Numbered from the stretch's first letter, positions 1-9,598 are shown. The stretch: DNA of 64,000 nt from Bombella sp. ESL0385 (GCF_009725755.1 NZ_WNIJ01000001.1:1054001-1118000), one strand, 5' to 3'. Numbers and translations: made by a program. Notes: generated from the letters alone by a model not told the origin.

Positions 1-2
1 CC

Positions 3-845
3 GCCCTTTTAATAGGGGGGAGCTGCTTTTGGGGGGCGGGGGTTGGGATGGCTCAGTCATCTCCCTTACCTCCTGCAATGGTGGCTAAAGAAAAACCTAT
101 AGGGCAGAATATTCATCTCCATTATAATATATATGTACGTGGCTATCATTTTGTAAATGTTGATGCTGATTATGTGCTTCACCCTTGGGGTTATGGCATA
201 CAGACGCATCTTTATAGCGTTGGCTTAGCGAGTTGGTTTTTTACAGTTAATTTACTCAGCACCGCGCAAGGTCATTTTAATGAAGCGAGCACACGGCCCT
301 TGTCTTATGATAATCGCGGCTTCTCTCGCGGAGAAGAGCTGCATACACACATTGAGTTCGACCATGCAGGCCCTCATGTCACGGTGCTTCAACCGCCGGA
401 AACAGGGCGAGAGGCTATGCCAGAAGTAGAGTTCCGGCAGTCTGTGGATATGCTCAGCTATCTCATCGGGTTAGTCCATCACATGGATGTCCATCAGAGC
501 TGTACTACGGGGCAATCCGTTTTTGATGGGATTCGTCTTTCTTACATGGATATGCACGGCCCCTTTAAAACAACACTCCCTAAAGACCATCACCCTTTCT
601 ATACCGGGGATGCGATGCGATGCGACTTTACGGGAAAGCAGATTGGCGGTTTTTCCATTGGGTCTCCCTTTAAGGATGCAAAAGCAACACCTCATCCCGG
701 GTCTGTATGGTTTGTTCGGGACCCAAAAGCGGGGCTAATCCCAGTACGATTGCAATTCTCGCACCCTAAGATAGGGATGCTCTTGGTCGTCTTACAAACG
801 CCCCCTTATTTATCGGCTGTTCCTGCTCAAGCAGCTCCAAAATAA
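3..845 (+). CDS. DUF3108-like exported protein, 5' end outside the window
   Basis: The reading frame is open to the left edge. The first internal ATG is at 48, but the 15 codons before it (3-47) contain no stop and encode a hydrophobic Ala-Leu-Leu-Ile-Gly-Gly stretch ending in Gly-Met-Ala-Gln, which looks like the core and cleavage site of a signal peptide. I therefore read the gene as starting upstream of the window, with ATG 48 internal. The mature part has beta-rich segments such as YNIYVRG and GYGIQTHLYSVG near its start, resembling the DUF3108 family of periplasmic proteins; that assignment is from memory and tentative. It ends 16 nt before glmU. No catalytic motif is visible and the function is unknown. 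Confidence 0.6.
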   Translation, partial: ALLIGGSCFWGAGVGMAQSSPLPPAMVAKEKPIGQNIHLHYNIYVRGYHFVNVDADYVLHPWGYGIQTHLYSVGLASWFFTVNLLSTAQGHFNEASTRPLSYDNRGFSRGEELHTHIEFDHAGPHVTVLQPPETGREAMPEVEFRQSVDMLSYLIGLVHHMDVHQSCTTGQSVFDGIRLSYMDMHGPFKTTLPKDHHPFYTGDAMRCDFTGKQIGGFSIGSPFKDAKATPHPGSVWFVRDPKAGLIPVRLQFSHPKIGMLLVVLQTPPYLSAVPAQAAPK

Positions 846-861
846 TGTTACGAGGTCATTT

Positions 862-2190
862 ATGAGTTCCATCACCACTGCCATTATTTTGGCCGCCGGG
901 ATGGGGTCGCGTATGAAGTCCCGCTACCCTAAAGCAATGCAACGCTTGGGAAACCGCCCTATGATTGGCCATTTACTAGAGACGGCCCAACATAGTGTTG
1001 ACCAAATTATCGTTGTGGTCGGCCCGGGGATGGAGGAACTTACCCATTATGTTCAGCCGCATCAAACTATTATTCAAGCCGAGCGGTTAGGGACGGGACA
1101 TGCAGCGAAAATAGGCGTCTCTTCGCTGACAGAGGGGAAAGCTGTTATCCTCTATGCAGATAATCCCCTTCTCACAGAAGATACAATGCAACGTCTGTTA
1201 GAGGCTCATACGCACGATAACAAATTATCCCTTTTAGGTATGCGTCCGCACAATCCGGGGCATTATGGACGTATTATTGTGGACCAAAAGGGCATGGTCG
1301 AACGTATTGTTGAGTATAAAGATGCCACCGAGGCAGAAAAACAGACGACCCTTTGTAATGCTGGGATGATGTGTGCCGATGTAAGTGACCTCAAGCGGTG
1401 GTTGGCGGAAATTACCCCTAATAATGCGCAAAATGAATATTATCTAACAGATATTGTCGCCCTTGCTGCGCGTGAAGGCCATGTAACATGCGTTGAAGGT
1501 GGGGAGGAGGAGCTTGCGGGTATTAATTCCCGCGCGGAATTAGCGCAAGCTGAAGCACGGCTCCAAGATAGATTGCGTTTTCGCGCTATGGAGCAGGGGG
1601 TTACGCTGATTGACCCTGCTAGTACTTTCCTCAGTATAGATACAAAGCTCGCCCCTGATGTCATCATTGAGCCACATGTTTTCATCGGCCCCGGCGTTAC
1701 GCTGGAGGAAGGCTGTCTTATTCGTGCTTTTTCACATCTGGAGGGCTGTCACGTTAAAGCAAATGCAGTGATAGGGCCTTATGCCCGCCTACGACCGGGG
1801 ACGCTTTGCCATGAAGAAACGCATGTTGGTAATTTTGTAGAGCTTAAAAATACGACTCTTGGAGCAGGCAGTAAGGTTAACCATCTCAGCTATTTGGGGG
1901 ATAGTGAGGTCGGCACGCACAGCAATATCGGGGCCGGAAGCATTAGCTGTAATTATGATGGCGTCTTTAAACATAAAACGATGATTGGTGATGATTGTTT
2001 TATAGGCTCCAACAGCGTTATGGTGGCTCCTGTAAAGATAGAAGATGAGGCCATGACAGCTGCAGGCAGTATCATCACTCATGATGTCCCAGCGGGGGCT
2101 CTTGCCTTTGGGCGCGCACGTCAGGCAAATAAGCTGGAGCAAGGACGTGCCCTTCAGGCAGCGTTGAGGAAAAAGAAGGAGCGGGGCTGA
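862..2190 (+). CDS. glmU: GlmU, bifunctional GlcNAc-1-P uridyltransferase / GlcN-1-P acetyltransferase
   Basis: Catalyses the last two steps to UDP-N-acetylglucosamine in the cytoplasm: acetylation of glucosamine-1-phosphate, then UMP transfer from UTP. The 442 residues match the family length (about 450). Residues 10-26 carry the nucleotidyltransferase signature LAAGMGSRMKS with a following Lys-Ala. The C-terminal half is a left-handed beta-helix with hexapeptide repeats and contains NHLSYLGD, the segment holding the acetyltransferase histidine, followed by NIGAGSISCNYDG. The stop codon TGA at 2188-2190 shares its A with the ATG of glmS, so the two are translationally coupled. The product feeds peptidoglycan and lipid A synthesis. 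Confidence 0.96.
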   Translation: MSSITTAIILAAGMGSRMKSRYPKAMQRLGNRPMIGHLLETAQHSVDQIIVVVGPGMEELTHYVQPHQTIIQAERLGTGHAAKIGVSSLTEGKAVILYADNPLLTEDTMQRLLEAHTHDNKLSLLGMRPHNPGHYGRIIVDQKGMVERIVEYKDATEAEKQTTLCNAGMMCADVSDLKRWLAEITPNNAQNEYYLTDIVALAAREGHVTCVEGGEEELAGINSRAELAQAEARLQDRLRFRAMEQGVTLIDPASTFLSIDTKLAPDVIIEPHVFIGPGVTLEEGCLIRAFSHLEGCHVKANAVIGPYARLRPGTLCHEETHVGNFVELKNTTLGAGSKVNHLSYLGDSEVGTHSNIGAGSISCNYDGVFKHKTMIGDDCFIGSNSVMVAPVKIEDEAMTAAGSIITHDVPAGALAFGRARQANKLEQGRALQAALRKKKERG

Positions 2191-4013
2191 TGTGTGGTAT
2201 CTGTGGTGTTGTTGGGCATCGTCCCGCTACCCCTATTGTTTTTGAAGGGCTACGCCGGCTGGAATATCGTGGTTATGATTCGGCTGGTATCGCAACGGTG
2301 GAACATGGGAAGCTCTCGCGGTGTCGTGCAGCAGGGAAACTAGATAATTTAAAGCATGCGTTGGAGAAAACACCGCTCTCTGGCACAACAGGGATTGGCC
2401 ATACCCGTTGGGCAACGCATGGTGCCCCTACAACACAGAATGCTCACCCTCATCATGCTGGACAAGTCACTATTGTCCATAATGGTATCATTGAGAACTT
2501 TGTAGCCCTTAAACAACGCTTAGAAACTAAGGGACGGAGCTTTGAGACAGAGACGGACTCAGAGGCTGTAGCGCATCTCTTAGATGATTATATTCAACAA
2601 GGATTATCCCCTAAAGATGCCGCCTTTGCGACCATCAAGCAGTTGCAGGGGGCTTACGCTATTGCCATGATTTTTGAGGGGCATGATAATTTGCTCATCG
2701 GTGCGCGGCATGGTGCTCCTCTAGCCGTTGGGTATGGGGAAGGGGAGATGTTCCTCGGCTCAGATAGTCTGGCCTTAGCTCCTTTATCCAATCAAATCAG
2801 CTATCTTGAAGATGGTGATTGGTGCGTCCTAACGCGTGATCATGTTGAAATCTTTGATGCACATGGCGATGTAGTTCATCGCCCAATCCAAACCACCTCC
2901 CTTACAACAGGGCAGATTGGCAAAGACGGTTATCGTCATTTTATGGAGAAGGAGCTGCATGAGCATCCAGTAGCGATTGGCCAGACCCTTCAGAGAATTA
3001 CGGATTCTGTAACGCGGCGCATTGCTCTGCCGCCTATGCCTTTTGATGTTGCCACTTTGCCACGAGTAACTATTACTGCGTGTGGGTCTGCTTTTTACGC
3101 CGGTATGGTAGGGCGTTATTGGCTAGAGGAATTGGCACGCCTTCCCATTGATATTGATGTCGCCTCAGAGCTTCGCTACCGCAATCCGCCACAACCTAAT
3201 CATGGTCTTGCATTGCTTATCTCGCAATCTGGCGAAACGGCCGATACGCTTGGGGTCTTGCGGGAGTTAAAAGCAGCGGGGCAGCATGTTGTCTCGGTTT
3301 TAAATGTAGAACATTCTACAATGGGACGCGAGAGCGATTTGGTTCTTGGCATGGTCGCTGGGCCGGAGATTTCTGTGGCCTCTACAAAGGCCTTCACAGC
3401 ACAACTTTCCGTTCTTGCTGCTTTAACCATCGATTTTGCTCGTCAACGAGGTCTTATTGATGAGGCAAAAGAGCGTGAACTCACCGATAGTCTTTTAGAC
3501 CTTCCTTCCCATGCGATGGAGGTTTTGGGGCTTTTTGACCAAATCCGTGGTATGGCGCGTGTTATTGCACAAGCGCGCGATATTTTATATTTGGGGCGCG
3601 GTATTTGTATGCCTATCGCGCAAGAAGGGGCGTTAAAGCTTAAAGAAATCAGCTATATCCATGCGGAAGCCTATGCGGCAGGGGAGTTAAAGCATGGGCC
3701 TATCAGCTTGATAGACCCTAGCGTCCCTGTGGTTGCGATTGCCCCCTCAACAATATTGTTTGAGAAGACACTCTCCAACCTGCAAGAAGCCCGTGCCCGT
3801 GGGGGGCGCATCCTTGTCTTTACGGATGCCAAAGGAGCGGAGCAATTAAAGGATATTGCAGAGCATATTATTATCCTACCGGATGTTAATGCCTTTGTAG
3901 CTCCCATCCTTTATACAATCCCCGTGCAGATTTTGGCATATGAGGTTGCTTTGTTGAAAGGGACGGATGTGGACCAACCGCGCAATCTAGCCAAATCTGT
4001 AACGGTGGAATAA
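2190..4013 (+). CDS. glmS: GlmS, glutamine--fructose-6-phosphate aminotransferase (isomerizing)
   Basis: Makes glucosamine-6-phosphate from fructose-6-phosphate and glutamine, the entry step to UDP-GlcNAc. The protein begins MCGICG, so the catalytic cysteine is residue 2 after Met removal, as in all class II glutamine amidotransferases. Two SIS sugar-isomerase domains follow: ITACGSAFYAG and SQSGETADT mark the first, EISVASTKAFTAQL the sugar-phosphate site. The end PRNLAKSVTVE is the conserved GlmS C-terminus. Length 607 residues is normal. The start overlaps the glmU stop by 1 nt. No glmS ribozyme-like leader is possible here because there is no intergenic space. Confidence 0.97.
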   Translation: MCGICGVVGHRPATPIVFEGLRRLEYRGYDSAGIATVEHGKLSRCRAAGKLDNLKHALEKTPLSGTTGIGHTRWATHGAPTTQNAHPHHAGQVTIVHNGIIENFVALKQRLETKGRSFETETDSEAVAHLLDDYIQQGLSPKDAAFATIKQLQGAYAIAMIFEGHDNLLIGARHGAPLAVGYGEGEMFLGSDSLALAPLSNQISYLEDGDWCVLTRDHVEIFDAHGDVVHRPIQTTSLTTGQIGKDGYRHFMEKELHEHPVAIGQTLQRITDSVTRRIALPPMPFDVATLPRVTITACGSAFYAGMVGRYWLEELARLPIDIDVASELRYRNPPQPNHGLALLISQSGETADTLGVLRELKAAGQHVVSVLNVEHSTMGRESDLVLGMVAGPEISVASTKAFTAQLSVLAALTIDFARQRGLIDEAKERELTDSLLDLPSHAMEVLGLFDQIRGMARVIAQARDILYLGRGICMPIAQEGALKLKEISYIHAEAYAAGELKHGPISLIDPSVPVVAIAPSTILFEKTLSNLQEARARGGRILVFTDAKGAEQLKDIAEHIIILPDVNAFVAPILYTIPVQILAYEVALLKGTDVDQPRNLAKSVTVE

Positions 4014-4136
4014 AAGACACTCCCTTCTACCTTCTTTCATTAGAGAAGTGGGTAAGGGGAGGCGGGTTGCTTAATGATGATTTTCTGCGTAACCTTGCCG
4101 GGGTATTACGCTAGAGGAAGTAAGAGGGGATAAGTT

Positions 4137-6725
4137 ATGGAAGTGGGGCTTGCTGAGGTTCTGCTGACGCTTGCCTTCCTGTTGGGTCTAATTAGCTTCA
4201 TCCCCCCTCTTGCTAAGAAGATCAACTTACCGGAAACCGTTATTATCGCCTTATTGGGGATTGTCCTTGGCGGTGTTTCATCCCTTATCAATAGCTCAAT
4301 GGGGTTGGACCTTTTAGAAGGCCCTGCAAGTGCTCTCTTATCTTTTCCTATAGATAGTGAAGGTTTTCTCCTCATATTTCTTCCCTTATTGGTCTTTAAG
4401 GGAGCAATGGGGATTAATGTCCGTAGCTTAACACATGAGATCGCGACGGTGTTGCTGCTCGCGATTGTCGCTGTGATTGTGTCTACAGCAACAATCGGTT
4501 TTGCACTTTATCCTTTTGCACAACAAACATTAGTAGCCTGCCTATTATTAGGTGCCATTGTCGCCACGACCGACCCTTCTGCCGTGGCAAGTATTTTCCG
4601 CGAGATTGGGGCCGCTGCACGGTTAAGCCGTTTGGTGGAGGGAGAAGCCCTTTTAAATGATGCCGCAGCTATTGCCATCTTTACCATTCTTGCAGGGGCC
4701 ATCACGGCGCATCATGAAATAAGCTTTCGTGAAGCCGTTACTGACTTTTTAACCAATTTTGCTGGGGCTGTAATTATTGGCGTGGCCGTTGCCCGCTTAG
4801 CTTTGCTTATCATCACCGCGATTAGTGGTTTCCCAGCAGCAGAAATTACCCTTTCGGTCGTACTGCCTTACGGTGTTTATATTCTATGCGATAATATTTT
4901 GGGATTTTCGGGCGTGGTGGCCACCGCATCTGCTGGGCTAACCGTATCTGCGCTAGGGCCGTCCACATTCCGCCCTTTGACATGGAACTTTCTTAAAGAA
5001 TTATGGGAACAGCTAGAGTTTTGGGCAAGTACACTTGTCTTTATGCTAGCGGCGTTGCTCGTTCCCCGTATGATGATTGGTATCACACGCTGGGACCTTG
5101 TCCTCATCCTTATTGCAAGTCTAGCAGGGCTGTTAGCACGATCGGTTGTGATTTTCGGGATGCTTCCGATTTTGACAGTCACGCGTTTATCTCCGCCTGT
5201 TCCTACGCGCTTTAAGGTGACAATGGCATGGGGGGGACTACGCGGGGCCATTACGCTTGCCCTCGCGCTCGCTGTGAATGAAAACCCACATATCAATGAT
5301 TCCATCACCCATTTTGTAGGGATTGTCGCTACGGGTTTCGTGCTTGTCACGCTGCTTGTAAATGGCACCACCCTGCGCTCTTTGGTGTTATTTCTCAAAC
5401 TAGATCGTCTCTCACCGATTGATGAAGCTCTTAGAAATCAAATCATCGGGATTGGTCTTAGTCATGTTGCCCAACGGGTCTCTCATGTTTCTGATGAGCT
5501 AAGCTTTAGCTTCCGTACCCGCAGCGGGGTGATTAGCCGTCTGGAGCAACGTGCTGAAAAAGAAAAAGCCAGCAATAATTTTGAGACTGCTTTAAGTGAT
5601 AGAGAGCGTGTGAATCTCGCCCTTTTGACTATTGCCAACCAAGAACGGTCCTTATTGTTGGATCTTTTTTGTGTCCAAGGCATGTCGAGCCGCCGTGTCA
5701 TTGAGACGCTTTTGCGCGGGATAGAAGCCATTATCGATGCTACTCAATTAGAGGGACGATATGGGTATGTTAAAAGTCGGCGCAAAAGTCTCCAGCCTTC
5801 TTTACGCCTGCGCTTAGCACAGATGTTGCATAGGCGGTTTCATATTGACCGCCCTTTAACACTTTGCATGATGGAGCGTTTTGAGACGCTCATCATCTCG
5901 CATCTGGTTTCTACCTCTTTAATCCGCTTTGTGCGTGAGAGGATGGAGCCAACTTTGGGACGCCGTATTACGGAAATCGTCTCCGAAGTACTAGGCCGTC
6001 AACGTAAATTGCTGGAGGATGCGCTCGCAACCTTACGCCTGCATTATTCGGGTTATTCCGAAGCGTTGGAAAGCCGTCTATTACGGCAAATCGCCCTCCG
6101 TTTGGAGGATGAAGAATATGCAACACTTGCGAAAGATAATCTCATCTCAGAGGAGCTTCATCGTGAACTTCGCCGCTCGATTGAACGGCAAAGAACGCGC
6201 CTAGATACACCGTTGCGCTTTAACCTTCGTAGTGGGATTGAGCAGCGGTTAAGGATGTTCCAAGCCTTTAATGGCGTGCCAGATGGGGCTTTGCATGAGC
6301 TAGCTGCACGCGTCTTTATTTGCTTTCTATCCCCCGGTGAGGTGTTGATTCATAAAGGTGAGCGTATTCATACCATTTACGCACAAGTAGCAGGGCTTGT
6401 AGAATCAGCAACAAGTGTAGGAGATGCCCAAGAGGTCATGCTTGGGGCAGGAGACCTCATTGGAGCTAATAGCCATATCCAAGGGCTGCGGGCGCAAAAT
6501 ACTGTACGCTCCTTGCAATTCTCGCATTTACTGGCCATTCCTCAGGCTGATTTTGATAAGCTTTTACGCGCTTTCCCCATCGTGAAGCGGCAAATCATTA
6601 GGCGTCATGGGATGCGCCTAGACGGTACATTAGAGGCCAATGTCGTTATCACAAAAGAGGGGGAGACAATCTCCCCAGCGCATGAGGCGGGTTTCATCAT
6701 TTCCCCTTCTGTAGAGAAGTCATAA
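4137..6725 (+). CDS. CPA1-type cation/proton antiporter with C-terminal cyclic-nucleotide-binding-like domain
   Basis: A large inner-membrane sodium or potassium/proton exchanger of 862 residues. The first 410 residues are a chain of hydrophobic helices. They hold the ion-binding signature TDPSAVASIF near residue 143, followed by EGEALLNDAAAI with the paired Asn-Asp typical of CPA1 exchangers. A long soluble region (about 410-700) rich in charged helices follows, then a cNMP-binding-like domain at about 705-800 with PGEVLIHKGERI and GAGDLIGANS. The architecture resembles plant SOS1-like exchangers. Its 3' end overlaps the convergent transporter gene by 6 nt. The ion specificity cannot be read from sequence. 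The 123 nt before it show no clear promoter. Confidence 0.85.
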   Translation: MEVGLAEVLLTLAFLLGLISFIPPLAKKINLPETVIIALLGIVLGGVSSLINSSMGLDLLEGPASALLSFPIDSEGFLLIFLPLLVFKGAMGINVRSLTHEIATVLLLAIVAVIVSTATIGFALYPFAQQTLVACLLLGAIVATTDPSAVASIFREIGAAARLSRLVEGEALLNDAAAIAIFTILAGAITAHHEISFREAVTDFLTNFAGAVIIGVAVARLALLIITAISGFPAAEITLSVVLPYGVYILCDNILGFSGVVATASAGLTVSALGPSTFRPLTWNFLKELWEQLEFWASTLVFMLAALLVPRMMIGITRWDLVLILIASLAGLLARSVVIFGMLPILTVTRLSPPVPTRFKVTMAWGGLRGAITLALALAVNENPHINDSITHFVGIVATGFVLVTLLVNGTTLRSLVLFLKLDRLSPIDEALRNQIIGIGLSHVAQRVSHVSDELSFSFRTRSGVISRLEQRAEKEKASNNFETALSDRERVNLALLTIANQERSLLLDLFCVQGMSSRRVIETLLRGIEAIIDATQLEGRYGYVKSRRKSLQPSLRLRLAQMLHRRFHIDRPLTLCMMERFETLIISHLVSTSLIRFVRERMEPTLGRRITEIVSEVLGRQRKLLEDALATLRLHYSGYSEALESRLLRQIALRLEDEEYATLAKDNLISEELHRELRRSIERQRTRLDTPLRFNLRSGIEQRLRMFQAFNGVPDGALHELAARVFICFLSPGEVLIHKGERIHTIYAQVAGLVESATSVGDAQEVMLGAGDLIGANSHIQGLRAQNTVRSLQFSHLLAIPQADFDKLLRAFPIVKRQIIRRHGMRLDGTLEANVVITKEGETISPAHEAGFIISPSVEKS

Positions 6726-8171
6726 TCTCTGCGCTTTGGGGGAATCAGTAGGGAAGAGCCTTTGTGAAAGACGATTGGATGCTAATAGACCGAGTGTCGA
6801 TAATAAGGCGGCACCGGAATGTAGCAGCCAGAAAAGGCTGTCAGGGATTTGATGCAACATAGCCGCCAATTTACCGACAAGCAGATTGCCTATGAAGATA
6901 TGTAACGTAAAGCAGGAAATAAGCGTTGTATTATGTTGTGGGGGCGCGTACCGCGAGAAAAGGGCCATACCAATAGGAAAGGTCATCCCACAACCGATGT
7001 CATTAATGGTATGAAATGCCACACCCCACCAGAGGCTCACCTGATGCGCTCCCGGGTGGAGCCACTCTCCACAAATTAAAAAGAGAGGGCCTAATGTCGC
7101 GATAGCACTCCCGATGATAATCTTCATCATGTCGCGCACAATGCCATAGCGGTGGTCGTACCACTGCCAAAACCACAGAACAATAAACCCTGTTATCATG
7201 CTAATAACGCTATCTAAAGACACTAATGAGCTAACAGGGCATGTAACGCCCAATACTGTGAGTTGATAATGTTCTCCTCCCCATAGTAGATAGCCGTCCA
7301 TGATCTCTTGGTTAGGAAGCACACCAAGAGCAAAAACCACTACAAGCCACATAAGGAAAAAGATGCGTTGTTTTTCTATTTTAGAGCAACGTGATTTTAT
7401 AGGTATATCAGGAAAAGATACATTTTTTTGCTCATCTAAAGGCAGATAATGATGCCCCATAATATAGCATAGCAAGCCAATTATCATCGCACATGCTGTT
7501 GAAAGAAACGCCCAGTACCATGCAATCGTACCCAAAAAAGCACAGAGGAGGGGGGAGATTATCGCCATGATTTGGATACTTTGGCTATAGATTTGGTAAG
7601 CATCCGACCGGCGGCGGTCATCTAACTTATAGAGCGCGCCGACTTGGGCTTTCAAACTTCCTGAAAACCCAACCCCAATTAAAAACAGCCATAACGCGAT
7701 GACAAAGAACGATTCTACTGCCATGAGGCAAAAGCTGAGGGTTAGTATAGTAATACCAATCACCCCGGAGCGTGTACGGCCTAAGCCGCGATCGGCAATA
7801 AAACTTCCTAAAAAGGGAGCAGCAAAAATAACGGCCATGATAAGCCCGGAGAGGCTTCCTGCCGTAGCGTCTACACCGTTTGGGTTATAAAAAGCTTGGT
7901 TAATGACTAAAAGAGAGCGCAGCCCAATAACATACTGCGTGCGCTCTGGATGTTGGAGCAGGTCTTTAAGATATAAGACCAATATAGAGAGCATGCCATA
8001 TTGGGCAAAGGATAACCAACCTTCTGTCCCAAATAAAACCCATAACCCTTTAGGATGCCCCCATATTTCTGTCGAGGCAGGAGTGTGAGCATGAGAAGGA
8101 GGCGTAGATGTAGGGTTAGTCGTCATCCAACGCTTATAACAAGACTTTACCCAAAACGCACCTGGAGGCAT
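6720..8171 (-). CDS. POT/PTR-like major facilitator transporter with altered proton motif
   Basis: A 483-residue inner-membrane protein with about 12-14 hydrophobic helices. The start HPKGLWVLFGTEGWLSFAQYG aligns by eye with the first helix of proton-dependent oligopeptide transporters, whose signature is ExxERFxYYG. Here only the first Glu, the Phe and the YG remain; the second Glu and Arg are replaced by Leu-Ser. Further family-like segments are GGLIAD-like GSFIADRGLGR and the helix WYWAFLSTACAMIIG before GHHYLP. The ATG at 8171 is used; an internal ATG at 8126 fits equally well, since neither has a clear ribosome site. It lies 101 nt downstream of alr and could be cotranscribed. The substrate is unknown. 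Confidence 0.72.
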   Translation of the reverse strand: MPPGAFWVKSCYKRWMTTNPTSTPPSHAHTPASTEIWGHPKGLWVLFGTEGWLSFAQYGMLSILVLYLKDLLQHPERTQYVIGLRSLLVINQAFYNPNGVDATAGSLSGLIMAVIFAAPFLGSFIADRGLGRTRSGVIGITILTLSFCLMAVESFFVIALWLFLIGVGFSGSLKAQVGALYKLDDRRRSDAYQIYSQSIQIMAIISPLLCAFLGTIAWYWAFLSTACAMIIGLLCYIMGHHYLPLDEQKNVSFPDIPIKSRCSKIEKQRIFFLMWLVVVFALGVLPNQEIMDGYLLWGGEHYQLTVLGVTCPVSSLVSLDSVISMITGFIVLWFWQWYDHRYGIVRDMMKIIIGSAIATLGPLFLICGEWLHPGAHQVSLWWGVAFHTINDIGCGMTFPIGMALFSRYAPPQHNTTLISCFTLHIFIGNLLVGKLAAMLHQIPDSLFWLLHSGAALLSTLGLLASNRLSQRLFPTDSPKAQRL

Positions 8172-8195
8172 GATCGAGCGGATGGAGAAAAATCA

Positions 8196-8211
8196 CATAA
8201 TATATATTATG
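8196..8211. promoter_or_regulatory. 16-bp perfect AT-rich palindrome upstream of the POT-like gene
   Basis: The sequence CATAATATATATTATG is its own reverse complement. It lies 25 nt upstream of the ATG at 8171 in the alr to transporter gap, a position suited to a repressor operator or to a symmetrical -10 region. No regulator is encoded next to it. Function is inferred only from symmetry and place. Confidence 0.35.
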
Positions 8212-8272
8212 CCAACTTATCTATGTTTCAATCTCTTTCCCATAGTCACATAAAGCTGAAACTTTTCACGGC

Positions 8273-9415
8273 TCAAATATCATCATCGTCATCATGATAA
8301 AAACGAGCGAAACGATGCCCCAAAGATGTTAATATCTCATACCCAATTGTCCCAGACTGCGCGGCAACTGTGGCTATATCCTGTTCTGGGCCAATTACGC
8401 TCAGCCAGCTGCCTTCTGCCAACTGCTCCTCTGGCACGGCTGTAACATCCACAGTTAGGCTATCCATAGAGACCCGGCCAATAATTGGTAATCGTATCCC
8501 TTTATGCCATAAATGGCCTCCTCCCTCCGAGAAAGCACGGAACACACCATCAGCATAACCAATCCCTACAGTAGCAAGACGCATAGAATGAGTGGCGTGA
8601 TAACTTAGCCCGTAGCCAACACCGGCTCCTTTTGATATTTTTCTTAATTGTAAGATTTGTGCTTCTAGCTCTAAAACAGGATGAAGTGATGTATCCATTT
8701 CATTCGGTGGTAAACCATACAAAGCAACACCCGGGCGAACCAAATCAAAATGATAATCTGTTCCTAAGAAAATCCCTGATGAAGCCGCTAGAGAGCGTGG
8801 CACATGCGGGAAAGCAGCACTCATTTTTATAAAACGCTTACGTTGCTCCTCATTTGCTGGATGATCAAGATGATCGGCACAGGCCAGGTGGCTCATCACC
8901 AATATGGGCTTAAAGCCTTTTAAGGCCTCATTCTGTATATCCTCTTCTGCGAGGCCAAAACGAGACATTCCGGTATCGAACTGTAAAGCGGCTGGGTAAT
9001 CCCTTCCTTTTCGTGAGCAGAAAGCACGCCACCCCCTCACCTGCTCCAGACTATTGAGAACCGGAATGAGGTTATAATCCGCCATAAGACCCGGACCATC
9101 AGGCAGGAAGCCATGTAACACAAAGATGCGCTTATTCGGTAGAATCTTCCTAAGAAGGCACCCTTCCTCTGGCTGGGCTACAAAAAAGCTTTTCACCTGC
9201 CCTGCTAAGGCCGTTGCAATTTTGTCCATACCCAGCCCATAGGCATCCGCCTTCACAACAGCTGCACAATCTGCCCCCACTGCGTAGCGTGAGAGCCTTG
9301 CATAATTCTTCCTAATGGCAGAAAGATCCACCTTTAGCCGTGCGCTTTTATGTTCGCAGAGCCCCCTCACACGCGGCCTCCTCATTCCCCATAGTGATGC
9401 TGAGATGATGCACAA
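8273..9415 (-). CDS. alr: Alanine racemase
   Basis: Interconverts L- and D-alanine with PLP, supplying D-Ala for peptidoglycan. The PLP lysine lies in VVKADAYGLG near residue 54. The opposing catalytic tyrosine is in GVGYGLSYHAT near residue 265, and RVSMDSLTVDV is the usual C-terminal domain segment. Length 380 residues is normal. The annotated ATG gives a 25-residue N-terminal leader before RLKVDLSAIRKNY; the ATG 10 codons later would be nearer to the family start. The protein ends in five aspartates and Ile, encoded by a near-repeat of GAT codons, which is unusual. It is divergent from the fatty acyl-AMP ligase gene. Confidence 0.94.
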   Translation of the reverse strand: MCIISASLWGMRRPRVRGLCEHKSARLKVDLSAIRKNYARLSRYAVGADCAAVVKADAYGLGMDKIATALAGQVKSFFVAQPEEGCLLRKILPNKRIFVLHGFLPDGPGLMADYNLIPVLNSLEQVRGWRAFCSRKGRDYPAALQFDTGMSRFGLAEEDIQNEALKGFKPILVMSHLACADHLDHPANEEQRKRFIKMSAAFPHVPRSLAASSGIFLGTDYHFDLVRPGVALYGLPPNEMDTSLHPVLELEAQILQLRKISKGAGVGYGLSYHATHSMRLATVGIGYADGVFRAFSEGGGHLWHKGIRLPIIGRVSMDSLTVDVTAVPEEQLAEGSWLSVIGPEQDIATVAAQSGTIGYEILTSLGHRFARFYHDDDDDI

Positions 9416-9536
9416 TCTTACAGAAAATGAAGCTGTTAGATATTATTTTCTCAAAAAACTGCTTATTTTATATGGATTAGAAGGATATTTTCACGCTCCC
9501 ATCGCCTCCATCATCACCTAAAATGTGTCCTCTTTG

Positions 9537-9557
9537 CAATTTTGTCGCTGAAAATTG
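9537..9557. promoter_or_regulatory. Inverted repeat CAATTTT-N7-AAAATTG in the alr / acyl-AMP ligase gap
   Basis: Two perfect 7-bp arms separated by GTCGCTG sit in the 248-nt divergent gap between alr and the sphingolipid genes. The geometry (7-7-7) fits a dimeric helix-turn-helix regulator site. There is no experimental or comparative support; it could be chance in an AT-rich gap. Confidence 0.3.
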
Positions 9558-9598
9558 TGACAGAAGCTTGAGGAGAAGCCCCTTTTTGTATTAGAGAG

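Noticed and set aside
4014-4136. Possible terminator after glmS
   Set aside because: The only stem near 4031-4048 has 5 bp and no T-tract; I do not list it. No other feature is seen in this 123-nt gap.
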